Assembly: GCA_947479815.1 (NCBI GenBank)
Contig: CANKAT010000014.1
Coordinates: 1 to 52,329, forward strand
Direction of reading: 5' to 3'
Origin: Sphingobacteriaceae bacterium
GTDB taxonomy: Bacteria; Bacteroidota; Bacteroidia; Sphingobacteriales; Sphingobacteriaceae
DNA length: 52,329 nucleotides
Shown here: piece by piece, positions 17,769-26,744 of the stretch
How positions within the stretch are numbered: position 1 is the first letter of the stretch
Layout: the number at the start of each line of letters is the position of its first letter
Translations under genes and position numbers: made by a program
Notes under the pieces: generated by a model
Told to the model about the DNA's origin: nothing
The model's input: only the letters and a program-made list of their open reading frames with translations
Databases searched by the model: none

Positions 17769-18641
17769 TTAATTGAGGATATTTAATGAATGTGGGTTAA
17801 TTCCGATATTAAGTATATTCCCCATATCAAAAGGATCTCCATCCAGATGAATTACTGCAGCGTTCTCTCGCGTAATTATGATTTTACTGCCCTGTATTAT
17901 CTCCAAATAGTTTGATTTATGGGTATTCTTTCTAAACATTCTAAAAACCAATGCCGGAAATTTATAAAGAGGAAATGGCTTTACAATACAAATATCCAGC
18001 ATTCCATCATTTAGAGATGCTAAAGGAGAAATATGCGCATTATTACCATATTGCGAAGAGTTAGCAATACTAATCATAAAAGCCTGATGTGCGTATTCTT
18101 TTCCATCTATATTTAAACGATAATGTTGAGAATGATAATTGGAAACTTCTGAGAAAGCGATTTTAGCATAGCTAATCAGCCCGCGTTTAACATTTTCAGC
18201 AAAGCGTGCACTAATTTGCGCATCGAATCCTAAACCAGCCATATTAAAGAATTTTCTGCCATTAAACGTACCTGAATCAATTTTACTGATATGGAGTTTA
18301 TTCAATCTTTTAATAGCTTGAATAGCATGAATTGGAATTCCCAACGATCTGGCCAGGCCATTACCTGAACCAAACGGGATTATTCCCATTAATATATTAG
18401 TTCCCTCAACTTCAGATGCTACCTCATTTATTGTGCCATCACCCCCCACTGCAACCAAAATATCCACTCCATTTTTGATCGCCTCGGCTGCTATTCGAGA
18501 ACCATGTCCACGATATTCTGTAAACACACATTCAGAATCAAATTTGCTCTTATCCAGATATTTATCAATCTTAATCGGGAAATTATATTTGGTCTTTACA
18601 CCCGAAATTGGATTGATAACGAATAAAATTTTTCTTTTCAA
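17769..18641 (-). CDS. Diacylglycerol/lipid kinase-family protein (DagK/YegS type)
   Basis: 290 residues with the N-terminal INPISGVK and the nucleotide-binding VGGDGTINEVASEV motif (GGDGT at 66-70), then GSGNGLARSLGIP, all characteristic of the DAGK catalytic domain of bacterial lipid kinases. Likely phosphorylates diacylglycerol or a related lipid. The frame has no ATG at the start: TTG at 18639-18641 is used and an in-frame stop lies three codons upstream, so TTG is the best start. A -7 element (TATTTTTG at 18662-18669) stands about 20 bases upstream. Confidence 0.85.
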   Translation of the reverse strand: MKRKILFVINPISGVKTKYNFPIKIDKYLDKSKFDSECVFTEYRGHGSRIAAEAIKNGVDILVAVGGDGTINEVASEVEGTNILMGIIPFGSGNGLARSLGIPIHAIQAIKRLNKLHISKIDSGTFNGRKFFNMAGLGFDAQISARFAENVKRGLISYAKIAFSEVSNYHSQHYRLNIDGKEYAHQAFMISIANSSQYGNNAHISPLASLNDGMLDICIVKPFPLYKFPALVFRMFRKNTHKSNYLEIIQGSKIIITRENAAVIHLDGDPFDMGNILNIGINPHSLNILN

Positions 18642-18661
18642 TTTAATTTAGAATTAAACAT

Positions 18662-18669
18662 CAAAAATA
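18662..18669 (-). promoter_or_regulatory. Candidate promoter -7 element for the lipid kinase/SUI1 operon
   Basis: TATTTTTG on the minus strand, an exact TAnnTTTG match, giving a start near 18657 and a 5' leader of about 16 bases. No clear TTG box is found at the expected distance. It is divergent from the metK promoter 33 bases away. Confidence 0.45.
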
Positions 18670-18701
18670 CTCTTAAATTTTTTAGAACATAATATTAATC
18701 C

Positions 18702-18709
18702 TACTTTTG
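18702..18709 (+). promoter_or_regulatory. metK promoter -7 element
   Basis: TACTTTTG matches TAnnTTTG. Transcription would start near 18714-18716, just before the riboswitch candidate that begins at 18722, giving a metK leader of roughly 145 bases. The -33 region is only T-rich. Confidence 0.5.
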
Positions 18710-18721
18710 CTATGCAAAAAA

Positions 18722-18770
18722 GTGGATCGATTTGCGTTGATTGCAACCACGTAAAAAAAAGTGCTAAAAC
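18722..18770 (+). ncRNA. Candidate SAM-II-like riboswitch upstream of metK
   Basis: The leader has GTGG (18722-18725) pairing with CCAC (18747-18750), an inner loop with GATTTGC and ATTGCA, then an A-rich linker and the block GCTAAAA (18763-18769). This order, stem-GATTTG-UUGCA-stem-A-rich-GCUAAA, is what I recall of the SAM-II (metA motif) pseudoknot riboswitch, which binds S-adenosylmethionine and occurs upstream of methionine and SAM genes. The loop UUUGC could pair with GC(U)AAA to make the pseudoknot. The P1 stem is short (4 bp), and the match is by eye, not by a covariance model. Position before the SAM synthase gene strongly supports it. Confidence 0.6.
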
Positions 18771-18860
18771 ATTCTGCCAATTTTTACTCCGGTCAACTCC
18801 ATTTCCATTTTACTGCATTATTTAACTGTCTATTTATTTTTAATATTTAATCACACTTCT

Positions 18861-20117
18861 ATGCCTTATTTATTTACCTCAGAATCTGTATCAGAAGGGC
18901 ACCCAGACAAGGTGGCTGATCAGATTTCAGATGCATTAATTGATAATTTTCTTGCTTGGGATGCAGAATCCAAAGTTGCCTGTGAAACCTTGGTAACAAC
19001 TGGGCTTGTAGTATTAGCTGGCGAAGTAAAATCTCAGGTCTATCTGGATGTTCAGAAAATTGCACGTGATGTTATACGTAAAATTGGCTATACAAAATCA
19101 GAATATATGTTCGAAGCTGATTCATGTGGTGTTATTTCAGCAATCCATGAGCAATCAGCAGATATCAACCAGGGTGTTGATCGTGTAAATAAACAAGATC
19201 AGGGTGCCGGTGATCAAGGAATGATGTTTGGTTATGCTACTAATGAGACTGAAAACTACATGCCTCTCGCATTAGATCTGGCCCATAAAATCTTAACAGA
19301 ACTTGCTATTCTAAGAAGAGAGAATTCATCAATTAAATACCTTCGCCCAGATGCAAAATCGCAGGTAACCATTGAATACAGCGATGATCATAAGCCTGTT
19401 CGTATCGATGCCATAGTTGTATCTACTCAGCATGATGATTTCGATTCGGAGGTGAATATGCAGAAAAAGATTCAGCAGGATATTGTTTCTATATTAATTC
19501 CTAGGATTAAAGCACAGCTTAAACCCGAACTTCAGGCTTTATTCACTGATGCAATAAAGTATCATATTAACCCAACAGGTAAATTCGTAATTGGTGGGCC
19601 TCATGGAGATACAGGTTTAACAGGTAGAAAGATCATAGTTGATACTTATGGTGGAAAAGGTGCCCATGGTGGTGGAGCATTCTCAGGAAAAGATCCTTCA
19701 AAAGTGGATCGTTCTGCTGCTTATGCTACCCGTCACATCGCTAAAAATCTTGTTGCAGCAGGGGTTTGTAGTGAAATTCTTGTACAGGTTTCTTATGCAA
19801 TCGGAGTTAAAGATCCAATGGGAATCTTTGTAGATACTTACGGAACTGCAAAAGTTAATTTCAACGATGGTGAAATCGCACAAAAAATAGCTTCCATTTT
19901 TGATATGACTCCTTACGGAATTGAAACCCGTTTAAAACTTCGTAATCCAATCTATTCTGAAACTGCAGCATATGGCCATATGGGCCGAACCAATGAAGTA
20001 GTAACCAAAACCTTTAAAGGCTCAAACGGTGAAGAAAAGACCGTAGATGTTGAATTATTTACTTGGGAAAAACTTGATTATACAGCTCAAGTAAAAAAAG
20101 CCTTCAACTTGGCTTAA
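18861..20117 (+). CDS. metK: S-adenosylmethionine synthase
   Basis: 418-residue MAT enzyme converting methionine and ATP to S-adenosylmethionine, phosphate and diphosphate in the cytoplasm. Motifs: [15 protein letters not shown] with His14, Asp16 and Lys17 of the active site, [15 protein letters not shown] near 115-128, and [20 protein letters not shown] near 243-262. Length is slightly above the usual 380-400. The leader carries a candidate SAM-sensing riboswitch, implying product feedback, and an intrinsic terminator follows. Confidence 0.97.
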   Translation: MPYLFTSESVSEGHPDKVADQISDALIDNFLAWDAESKVACETLVTTGLVVLAGEVKSQVYLDVQKIARDVIRKIGYTKSEYMFEADSCGVISAIHEQSADINQGVDRVNKQDQGAGDQGMMFGYATNETENYMPLALDLAHKILTELAILRRENSSIKYLRPDAKSQVTIEYSDDHKPVRIDAIVVSTQHDDFDSEVNMQKKIQQDIVSILIPRIKAQLKPELQALFTDAIKYHINPTGKFVIGGPHGDTGLTGRKIIVDTYGGKGAHGGGAFSGKDPSKVDRSAAYATRHIAKNLVAAGVCSEILVQVSYAIGVKDPMGIFVDTYGTAKVNFNDGEIAQKIASIFDMTPYGIETRLKLRNPIYSETAAYGHMGRTNEVVTKTFKGSNGEEKTVDVELFTWEKLDYTAQVKKAFNLA

Positions 20118-20134
20118 TCGTTTTTCATATTTCT

Positions 20135-20173
20135 AAAAGCCTTCTTTCTTTCCAGAATGAAGGCTTTTTTTTT
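20135..20173 (+). terminator. Intrinsic terminator after metK
   Basis: Stem AAAAGCCTTC (20135-20144) with GAAGGCTTTT (20159-20168), 14-base loop, followed on the plus strand by T to 20173 (nine T in the run from 20165). It begins 17 bases after the metK stop and lies just ahead of the Nudix gene. Confidence 0.85.
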
Positions 20174-20185
20174 ATTATTGTATGG

Positions 20186-20737
20186 ATGAAAGAACAAGAC
20201 ATTAACCCATGGCAAACTCTTGCCAGTAACAAGATCTATGATAACCCATGGATCAGTGTAACAGAGCACCAAGTAATCAATCCGGGTGGTGGAAAGGGTA
20301 TTTATGGAGAAGTTCATTTCAAAAACCTGGCAATTGGAATCATTGTTTTAGATGATTCTAATAATACCTGGCTTGTTGGTCAATATCGCTTTCCTTTGAA
20401 ATCATACAGTTGGGAAATTCCTGAAGGCGGTGGACAAGAAAACATTGACCCCCTGATATCAGCAAAACGGGAACTTTTAGAGGAAACAGGTATTAAAGCA
20501 GAATCGTGGACAGAAATCCAAAGAATACACCTTTCTAATTCTGTAAGCGATGAACTTGGTATCATATTCCTTGCTCAGAACTTAAGCTTTGGTGAATCAA
20601 AACCAGAAGAAAGTGAAGAGCTAGCTCTTAGAAAAATGCCATTTATGCAAGCATATGAAATGGTTTTGAATGGAGAAATAACTGACTCACTTAGTGTTGC
20701 TGCAATCTTAAAACTAAAGATTACACACTTTAGTTGA
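20186..20737 (+). CDS. Nudix hydrolase, ADP-ribose pyrophosphatase-like
   Basis: 183 residues with a Nudix box at about 81-103 ending in RELLEETGI, including the metal-binding Glu pair 99-100. Family members hydrolyse nucleoside diphosphate-linked compounds such as ADP-ribose. The upstream substrate-loop region VGQYRFPLKSYSWEIPEGG is typical of the ADPRase branch. One oddity: the first Glu of the consensus GX5EX7REUXEEXGU is replaced by Ile88 at that spacing, although Glu85 is close by. It begins just after the metK terminator and its promoter is not obvious. Confidence 0.85.
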   Translation: MKEQDINPWQTLASNKIYDNPWISVTEHQVINPGGGKGIYGEVHFKNLAIGIIVLDDSNNTWLVGQYRFPLKSYSWEIPEGGGQENIDPLISAKRELLEETGIKAESWTEIQRIHLSNSVSDELGIIFLAQNLSFGESKPEESEELALRKMPFMQAYEMVLNGEITDSLSVAAILKLKITHFS

Positions 20738-20782
20738 TAAAAATCAAATTAGAAAATAATTTTACCAAGTAAATTAAGATAC

Positions 20783-21511
20783 ATGAATAAACTATTTGGC
20801 TATCTACTCACTCCACTTCATTATTTACTATTTGGCATGTTGCTTTTCTTGTTCCATCCAATACAGTGGCTTTGTTTAAAATTGGGAGGCCATGAAGGGC
20901 ATAAAAAATCTGTAGATGTATTAAATTTCTTTCTATTAGGCACCTATTATATATTGGGGAGCCGAATAAAATTTAAAAATCCATATGATTTACCCACGAA
21001 CAGGCCAATCATCTTTATTGCTAATCATCAGAGTATGTATGATATCCCTGCATTGATTTGGTTTTTAAGAAGTTACCATGCAAAATTCATTTCAAAAATA
21101 GAACTGACAAAGGGTATTCCAAGCATATCATTTAATTTAAAATACGGGGGTGGTGCTAATATTGATAGAAAAGACAGTAAACAAGCCGTTTCGGAAATCA
21201 TAAAATTGGCTGAAAGAATGAAAAAATTCAACTGGTCAACAGTTATTTTTCCGGAAGGAACCAGAGCAAAGAATGGATTAATAAAACCTTTTGCAGTAGG
21301 TGGAGTAGCCACATTATTAAAAAAAGTACCTGAGGCACTACTAGTGCCTATTGCAATTAATGGCTCATGGAAGTTAGTCCAATATGGCAAATTTCCATTA
21401 AGCACCGGACAAAAAATAACATGGGAGGTTCTAGAACCATTTGAAGCGGGCAATAAAACAATGGAAGAAATTGTAGAGGCCGCAGAAACAGCAATTAGAA
21501 AGGCATTGTAA
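20783..21511 (+). CDS. plsC: 1-acyl-sn-glycerol-3-phosphate acyltransferase (PlsC-like)
   Basis: 242-residue membrane-associated acyltransferase that makes phosphatidic acid from lysophosphatidic acid. The NHQSMYD motif (HX4D, His82 and Asp87) and FPEGTR (156-161) are the catalytic and glycerophosphate-binding motifs of the family. The N-terminal hydrophobic segment (about residues 5-30) is a likely membrane anchor. It lies 45 bases after the Nudix gene and could be co-transcribed. Confidence 0.9.
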   Translation: MNKLFGYLLTPLHYLLFGMLLFLFHPIQWLCLKLGGHEGHKKSVDVLNFFLLGTYYILGSRIKFKNPYDLPTNRPIIFIANHQSMYDIPALIWFLRSYHAKFISKIELTKGIPSISFNLKYGGGANIDRKDSKQAVSEIIKLAERMKKFNWSTVIFPEGTRAKNGLIKPFAVGGVATLLKKVPEALLVPIAINGSWKLVQYGKFPLSTGQKITWEVLEPFEAGNKTMEEIVEAAETAIRKAL

Positions 21512-21528
21512 TTAGTGGCTATAGTGAT

Positions 21529-22248
21529 TTACCCAATATTCGTATTTTCAATCTGCTTAAAAAAATACTCCCGATAGGTATCCCCAATTGGTATTATCTT
21601 TTCACCGATCTGGATTCGGCTACGTTCTATACTCTCTATTTTACCTAGAGCAATTATGTATGATTTATGAACTCTAATAAACGATTTTGAAGGTAAGGAT
21701 TCTTCCATTTTCTTCATATTTTGAAGGGTAATAATCCTTTCAGACTTTGTAAATATGGAAATGTAATCTTTTAGCCCTTCAATGTAAAGTATATCATCAA
21801 GATAAATCTTCTGAATTTTATGTTCGGTTTTTACAAAAATAAAGTCGTGGTTTTTTTGAACTGAAAGTACTTCAGGAGCTGGAGAGTTAGTATTTCCTGA
21901 ATTCTGAAGCACTTTTTGTGCGGCCTTATAAAATCGGTCAAACGCAATTGGCTTTAACAAATAATCTACCACATCGAGTTCATATCCATCAAGCGCATAC
22001 TGAGAATATGCAGTTGTGAGTATCACATCACATTTTCCATTAATGATCTTTAAAAACTGTATACCAGTAAGCTCGGGCATTTGCACATCCAAAAAAACCA
22101 GGTCTATTGCATCACTTTGCACAAGCGACAAGCCCTCGATGGCACTGGTAGTAGTCTTTACAAGAGTCAGAAATGGGACCTTGCTGATATAATCTTCTAA
22201 AATATCGAGAGCAAGTGGCTCATCGTCAACAACCAGACAGCGTATCAT
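21529..22248 (-). CDS. LytTR-family response regulator
   Basis: 239 residues. The N-terminal receiver domain has the phosphoacceptor Asp54 (LVFLDVQMPEL), the acidic pair DD8-9 and the conserved Lys in VDYLLKPIAF. The C-terminal LytTR DNA-binding domain starts near residue 135 (DFIFVKTEHKIQKIYLDDIL) and ends at about 235. It is preceded by its sensor kinase with a 1-base gap. Targets cannot be named from sequence. Confidence 0.93.
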   Translation of the reverse strand: MIRCLVVDDEPLALDILEDYISKVPFLTLVKTTTSAIEGLSLVQSDAIDLVFLDVQMPELTGIQFLKIINGKCDVILTTAYSQYALDGYELDVVDYLLKPIAFDRFYKAAQKVLQNSGNTNSPAPEVLSVQKNHDFIFVKTEHKIQKIYLDDILYIEGLKDYISIFTKSERIITLQNMKKMEESLPSKSFIRVHKSYIIALGKIESIERSRIQIGEKIIPIGDTYREYFFKQIENTNIG

Positions 22249-22249
22249 C

Positions 22250-23254
22250 CTATAAATTTAGATATAATTCACAATTATAAATATCATTATTATCATCAAT
22301 ATGAAGGCGATAACGATCTTTATATATCAGGGAAAGTCGCCTTTGCACATTCTGCAATCCAATACCTCCAGTTATATCCTTATTCAGTGAACTCTTTATA
22401 TTGATTACATGAAACAAAAGTTTACCTTCTGAAAGATTGAGTTCAATTCGTATTGGATTTTCAATATCAGTTGCAATGCCGTGTTTAAAGGCGTTTTCTA
22501 CAAAAGAGATCAGCACTAGTGGAGTAATCATTAGGCCTAATGGATCGCCATTTATCTCAAACTTAATATAAATATTGTCTTTGAATCTAAGCTTTTGAAG
22601 TTCAATATAATTTTCAAGGTATCTGATCTCAGCAGATAGGGCAACTTTGTCCTCATTGCTTTCATAAAGCATGTACCTCATAATCTCAGAAAGCTTTAGA
22701 ATGGCTTCGGGTGTTTTCTCTGATTTTTGGTAGGCAAGCGAATAGATGTTATTTAGAGAGTTAAATAAAAAATGAGGATTTATTTGAGATTTTAAGAATG
22801 CGAGCTCCGCAATTAAATTTTCGTTTTCCAGATTACTTTTAACTTTTTCATTTAGAAACCAATCCTGTATAAATTTTAAAACCGTACTCAGAAAGATAAA
22901 GAAACAACTAACAAATGCAGCACTTGAGTAATAAAGCCAGAAGTCCATCACAAACTTGCTTCCGTTCCTTTTTATTACTATATCATAGAAATAATAGGCT
23001 AGACCGCATTTTATAAATGCGGTTATCATAACCAGAAGCAAGATTGAAAGCGAAAACCATAAATATTTTTTTCTATTCAGAAAAGTTGGAAGGATGAAAA
23101 GGTAATTAATATAAAAAAGCGAAATATTAATAACTCCGAAATAAACAAAATTAACTATGGTTGAATATTCAGTTCTGCCATTATTATACATAAAGTACAG
23201 TACAATTGCTATCCAAATAATGGCATGAAGAATTATCTGCTTCAATTTATTCAT
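22250..23254 (-). CDS. LytS-type sensor histidine kinase (His_kinase family)
   Basis: 334 residues. Four membrane helices are evident in the first 130 residues, forming the sensing module, followed by the His_kinase domain with the phosphoacceptor His161 in LKSQINPHFLFNSLNNIYSL, then the ATP-binding region (PLVLISFVENAFKHG and later GGIGLQNVQRRL). No extracellular domain is visible. It is followed by its response regulator, a typical LytS/LytTR pair of Bacteroidota. The signal is unknown. Confidence 0.92.
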   Translation of the reverse strand: MNKLKQIILHAIIWIAIVLYFMYNNGRTEYSTIVNFVYFGVINISLFYINYLFILPTFLNRKKYLWFSLSILLLVMITAFIKCGLAYYFYDIVIKRNGSKFVMDFWLYYSSAAFVSCFFIFLSTVLKFIQDWFLNEKVKSNLENENLIAELAFLKSQINPHFLFNSLNNIYSLAYQKSEKTPEAILKLSEIMRYMLYESNEDKVALSAEIRYLENYIELQKLRFKDNIYIKFEINGDPLGLMITPLVLISFVENAFKHGIATDIENPIRIELNLSEGKLLFHVINIKSSLNKDITGGIGLQNVQRRLSLIYKDRYRLHIDDNNDIYNCELYLNL

Positions 23255-23454
23255 GAACTAAAAGTATTATTTCAGGATTAGTAGAGGGCATTGGTTTCGA
23301 CCAACAGGCAAAAGCACTCTACAAAACCCAAAAAATAAGCTATTAAACTTTAGAGAGTAAAATGTACGGTTTGTCTTGTAAATAGGCAACTTGGTCTAAT
23401 ACATTTCAGAATGATAGTAAATAGGTATTTATTTGTTCTATCAAAATAGATAAA

Positions 23455-23631
23455 ATGAAAAAGTTTACGAACTGTATTTCTCCATTCATCATGTTGTTAG
23501 TGCCATTATTCATTCTAATTGGAATTCTTTTATTAAGTGTAAAAAATGAAATTCCTATTGAAAAACAAAATGCAGGCTTAAAATTACAGGTTCCATCAGT
23601 CAAGACAATAATACAAGCAGTTATTAAATAA
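23455..23631 (+). CDS. Possible small single-helix membrane protein (58 residues)
   Basis: ATG at 23455 opens a frame of 58 codons ending at TAA 23629-23631. The product has a basic start, one hydrophobic helix (about residues 8-30, LLVPLFILIGILLLSV) and a short soluble C-terminal tail. It abuts, without overlap, the convergent stop of the M28 peptidase gene at 23632. I see no related family and no strong promoter. It may be a genuine small membrane protein or chance, as the region is AT-rich. Confidence 0.35.
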   Translation: MKKFTNCISPFIMLLVPLFILIGILLLSVKNEIPIEKQNAGLKLQVPSVKTIIQAVIK

Positions 23632-24981
23632 TTAACGTACTGAGCGGGGAATCACCACCAGACTTTCATGTCCATCGCTATCAACCGATTGTACACCGAA
23701 GTAATAGTTGTCTTTTGAATAATTGAAAATTGCTTTTGTATCGGCAACAAAAAACTTTTTCTGCCAAACAGGACTGCTCGTTTCTCTCATAACCACATAA
23801 TAACCAATAGGTATTTCACCTGCAGGTAGTTCCCACCTAAGTTCAGTTTTATTCGTTAAACCACTGGTTACAATGCCCACCTTTTGAGGTTCTCTTGGTG
23901 CTAAAGCTAGATTAGCAAGTGATGCCAAATTCATTCGGGTTACTTTGCGGGTATATTCATAATCCACAAAATCAGGTAAATCACCATAGTCAGTGCCATT
24001 TTCTTTACGGACTGTTTGATGCTGACGATCAAAATTTTCATTCATTTCGGTAACCCTTATTCCTGCGAAACCAAGCTGAGAAAAAGGAGTATGATCGCCA
24101 CCCCTGAGGTACCTGTCGCGACGATAAATCAGCTTAACATCTAATTGCTCCACGTATCGCTCACCAACCTCCTTAAAATATCTTGCAAATTGCCTTGCAT
24201 TACCATCATTCTCTGATCCTGTACTTGCACGTCGAACCACTTCTTCAGGACTTTCTACAACTGACACTCCCTCACTAAATATCCTAACACTGTTATTATC
24301 CTTTAAACCGGTTTCAATGCCATAGGTATTACCCACAATATCATTGGTAATCATGCCAGCTACATTCCAGCCTTCTGCTTTTGCTCGTTTTGCAAGATTG
24401 GTAGCACCATATAAACCTTGCTCTTCAGCAACCATGGCCACAAAAATCAAGGTGCAATTAAACTTAAACTTACTCATTACCCTAGCCAGCTCCATGGCAG
24501 CAGCTGTTCCTGATGCATCATCGTTGGCACCAGGAGCAAAAATTTTAGAATCGTTTACATCAGATGCCCTAGAATCATAATGGCCTGAAACAATAAATAC
24601 ACGGTCATCTGCAGGGTCAGTTCCAGGAAGTAACCCCAATACATTTTTCATAACCATTGGAGTAGCAATCCTTCTGCCATCTGCAGCCTGAGTGAATGTA
24701 TCAAACTCAACCTTAAGCCTCCCTCCAGAAGCTGCAGAATAACGCTCTAACTCTGATTTAATCCAATTACGAGCCGCACCAATGCCAGTAGTGGCACTCA
24801 AGGTATCACTCATGCTATGGCGGGTTTGAAAACTAACTAATTTCCTGACGATAGATTCAATGTTTTGAGAAGACACCTCTTCAACCATTGTTTTGATCTG
24901 CTGATCTTGCCTGATAATTGTAGTTTGCGACCAGCTATTGAAACCTGATGCAATTAAAATAATTGATAATAAGTACCTCAT
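23632..24981 (-). CDS. Exported M28-family zinc aminopeptidase
   Basis: 449 residues with a signal peptide (MRYLLSIILIASGFNSWSQ). The M28 zinc-site order is visible: GHYDSRASD near residue 131 (His, Asp), PGANDDASGTAA, VAEEQGLYG (Glu pair), NDIVGN, then GGDHTPFSQ. The C-terminal 85 residues look like an FN3-type beta-sandwich (WELPAGEIPIGYYVVM). Predicted secreted or surface peptidase. The neighbour on one side is the small ORF and on the other the nuclease gene. Confidence 0.88.
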   Translation of the reverse strand: MRYLLSIILIASGFNSWSQTTIIRQDQQIKTMVEEVSSQNIESIVRKLVSFQTRHSMSDTLSATTGIGAARNWIKSELERYSAASGGRLKVEFDTFTQAADGRRIATPMVMKNVLGLLPGTDPADDRVFIVSGHYDSRASDVNDSKIFAPGANDDASGTAAAMELARVMSKFKFNCTLIFVAMVAEEQGLYGATNLAKRAKAEGWNVAGMITNDIVGNTYGIETGLKDNNSVRIFSEGVSVVESPEEVVRRASTGSENDGNARQFARYFKEVGERYVEQLDVKLIYRRDRYLRGGDHTPFSQLGFAGIRVTEMNENFDRQHQTVRKENGTDYGDLPDFVDYEYTRKVTRMNLASLANLALAPREPQKVGIVTSGLTNKTELRWELPAGEIPIGYYVVMRETSSPVWQKKFFVADTKAIFNYSKDNYYFGVQSVDSDGHESLVVIPRSVR

Positions 24982-25037
24982 CTTGTAAATATAAACACGT
25001 TAATCTCTTATTGAAAAATAGTAAAACAATATGCTTT

Positions 25038-26441
25038 TTAAAAAAGAATATATTCCTGATGTCTTTCGGGAATCTCTACAGAATTGAATCCCTTTTCCAA
25101 GATTTTCTCTTTAAATGTTTGCTGTACATTATATTCTCCATGAACCAAAAAAAGCTTCTTCACTTTTGACGGATCCTGGCATTCTAAAAATTTCAAGAGA
25201 TCTTCATAATCACCATGTGCACTCATTGACCGTATGATTCTAACTTCAGCTTTTACGGGATAATGTTCGCCAAATATAGAAACAGAGGCATTCCCTGCCA
25301 TTAATCGCCCACCCAAAGAATTAGGTTCACAATAACCAACCATCAAAATTGTATTTTTTTCATCAGATATAGTATTCTTAATATGGTGTTTTACCCTGCC
25401 AGCCTCGGCCATCCCCGAAGCAGAAATAATAACACATGGATCAGAATCACTATTTAATGCCATAGATGCACTTGTATCTTGTATAAAAGTCAATTTTTGA
25501 AAATTAAATGGATCATCATCATGAAGCATGACTTCCTGAACATGTTTATTGAAATTTTCAGGATGGCTTTTCACAACATTGGTGGCCTTTATTGATAAAG
25601 GACTGTCAACGTAATATTTTACATCCGGAAGAATCCCTCTTTCTTCAAGGTGATTTAATGAATAAAGTAATTCCTGAGTACGGCCAACACTAAATGCAGG
25701 AATAATAACCTTACCCCGACGTAGAATACATGTTTGATAAATTATCTCCTTGAGTAAATCTTCTGCGGGTTCCGCATCTTTATGCAGGCTATCGCCGTAG
25801 GTAGATTCTAAAAAAATATAATCGGATTGTTTAAATGTTTCAGGTGATTTTAGAATAAGATCTCCATAGCGGCCAACATCACCACTAAATGTTAAACGGC
25901 TACTTTTTCCATTTTCATTTATTGTTAAATGAACTGCTGCACTACCAATAATATGGCCTACATCAGTGAGTTCCAACTTAATGTCTTCATTAATCTGAAA
26001 GTCTGTATTATACTTAATAATCCTGAACTGGCTCAAGCAGGCCATTGCATCCTCTTCGGTATACAATGGCTTTAACAATGGCAGACCTTTACGTGCCCTG
26101 CGTTTATTACTATACTCTGAATCCTTCTGCTGAATTCTAGCAGAATCCATCAATAAAATTCGGGCCAGATCCATGGTGGCAGGAGTACAATAAATTTCTC
26201 CTTTAAATCCCTGGGCAACCAATCGCGGAATCAAACCGCTATGATCAATATGAGCATGGCTAAGTATCAAATAATCAACCTCTGATGGATTAAAACCAAA
26301 ATATTCATTAAGCTCATCCGACTCCTCCCGCATACCCTGAAACATCCCACAATCCAATAAAATCTGTATACCATTATCAAGAGTAATCAAGTGTTTACTT
26401 CCTGTTACATTCCTTGCGGCACCATGAAAACTTATTCGCAT
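25038..26441 (-). CDS. Metallo-beta-lactamase/beta-CASP RNA-processing exonuclease-like protein
   Basis: 467 residues of the RNase J/CPSF73-type MBL-beta-CASP group. The metal-binding SHAHIDHSGLIPRL (His62, His64, Asp66, His67), GHIIGSAAVHL, and FSGDVGRYGD are family motifs, and the beta-CASP domain contains IPAFSVGRTQELL and the C-terminal SAHGDYEDLL. Homologues are often annotated as RNA-processing exonucleases; the substrate is unproven. It is on its own in the operon context. Confidence 0.86.
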   Translation of the reverse strand: MRISFHGAARNVTGSKHLITLDNGIQILLDCGMFQGMREESDELNEYFGFNPSEVDYLILSHAHIDHSGLIPRLVAQGFKGEIYCTPATMDLARILLMDSARIQQKDSEYSNKRRARKGLPLLKPLYTEEDAMACLSQFRIIKYNTDFQINEDIKLELTDVGHIIGSAAVHLTINENGKSSRLTFSGDVGRYGDLILKSPETFKQSDYIFLESTYGDSLHKDAEPAEDLLKEIIYQTCILRRGKVIIPAFSVGRTQELLYSLNHLEERGILPDVKYYVDSPLSIKATNVVKSHPENFNKHVQEVMLHDDDPFNFQKLTFIQDTSASMALNSDSDPCVIISASGMAEAGRVKHHIKNTISDEKNTILMVGYCEPNSLGGRLMAGNASVSIFGEHYPVKAEVRIIRSMSAHGDYEDLLKFLECQDPSKVKKLFLVHGEYNVQQTFKEKILEKGFNSVEIPERHQEYILF

Positions 26442-26744
26442 ATCATTTGACCCATTTTATCAAGGTTCATTCAAAATTAGCTGAATAATATTACAATCGA
26501 GTTAAAATACAGTTGGGTTCCTAATCTTTATTTTTGAATAATATATCCCATAAAAAAGGCTCTAAAGAGCTCTCAATTTTTTTTAAATTGATCTTTTATT
26601 ACCCTATTAAAGTGTAAACTATCGAAAGAATTTGGAACTAATTGCTTTATCAAAAGCATCATATGCTAAATATAAGATGCAAAAAAGCTCAAACACGAAA
26701 TACGTATTTGAGCTTCTTAAATCTTATTAGAATTAATACGTTGA
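26442..26744. other. 303-base gap between the MBL nuclease gene and sdhB
   Basis: No gene seen. It holds the sdh operon terminator near its right end, an inverted repeat GCATC/GATGC at 26656-26680, and AT-rich sequence with GGCTCTAAAGAGCTC at about 26560, which could form a small hairpin. The nuclease promoter, if here, was not identified. Confidence 0.5.
26681..26715 (-). terminator. Intrinsic terminator after sdhB
   Basis: Stem AAGCTCAAA (26685-26693) with TTTGAGCTT (26707-26715), 13-base loop, then a run of six T on the minus strand. It ends the sdhC-sdhA-sdhB operon 30 bases after the sdhB stop. Confidence 0.8.

Noticed and set aside
18712-18825. A 37-codon plus-strand reading frame with several Cys codons ahead of metK
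   Set aside because: It overlaps the riboswitch candidate, starts close to the expected transcript start and shows no coding character; the structured leader explains the sequence better.
26550-26580. GGCTCTAAAGAGCTC hairpin as a second sdh terminator
   Set aside because: It is about 165 bases beyond the sdhB stop, short, and not followed by a T-run on the expected strand; the hairpin at 26685-26715 is much stronger.
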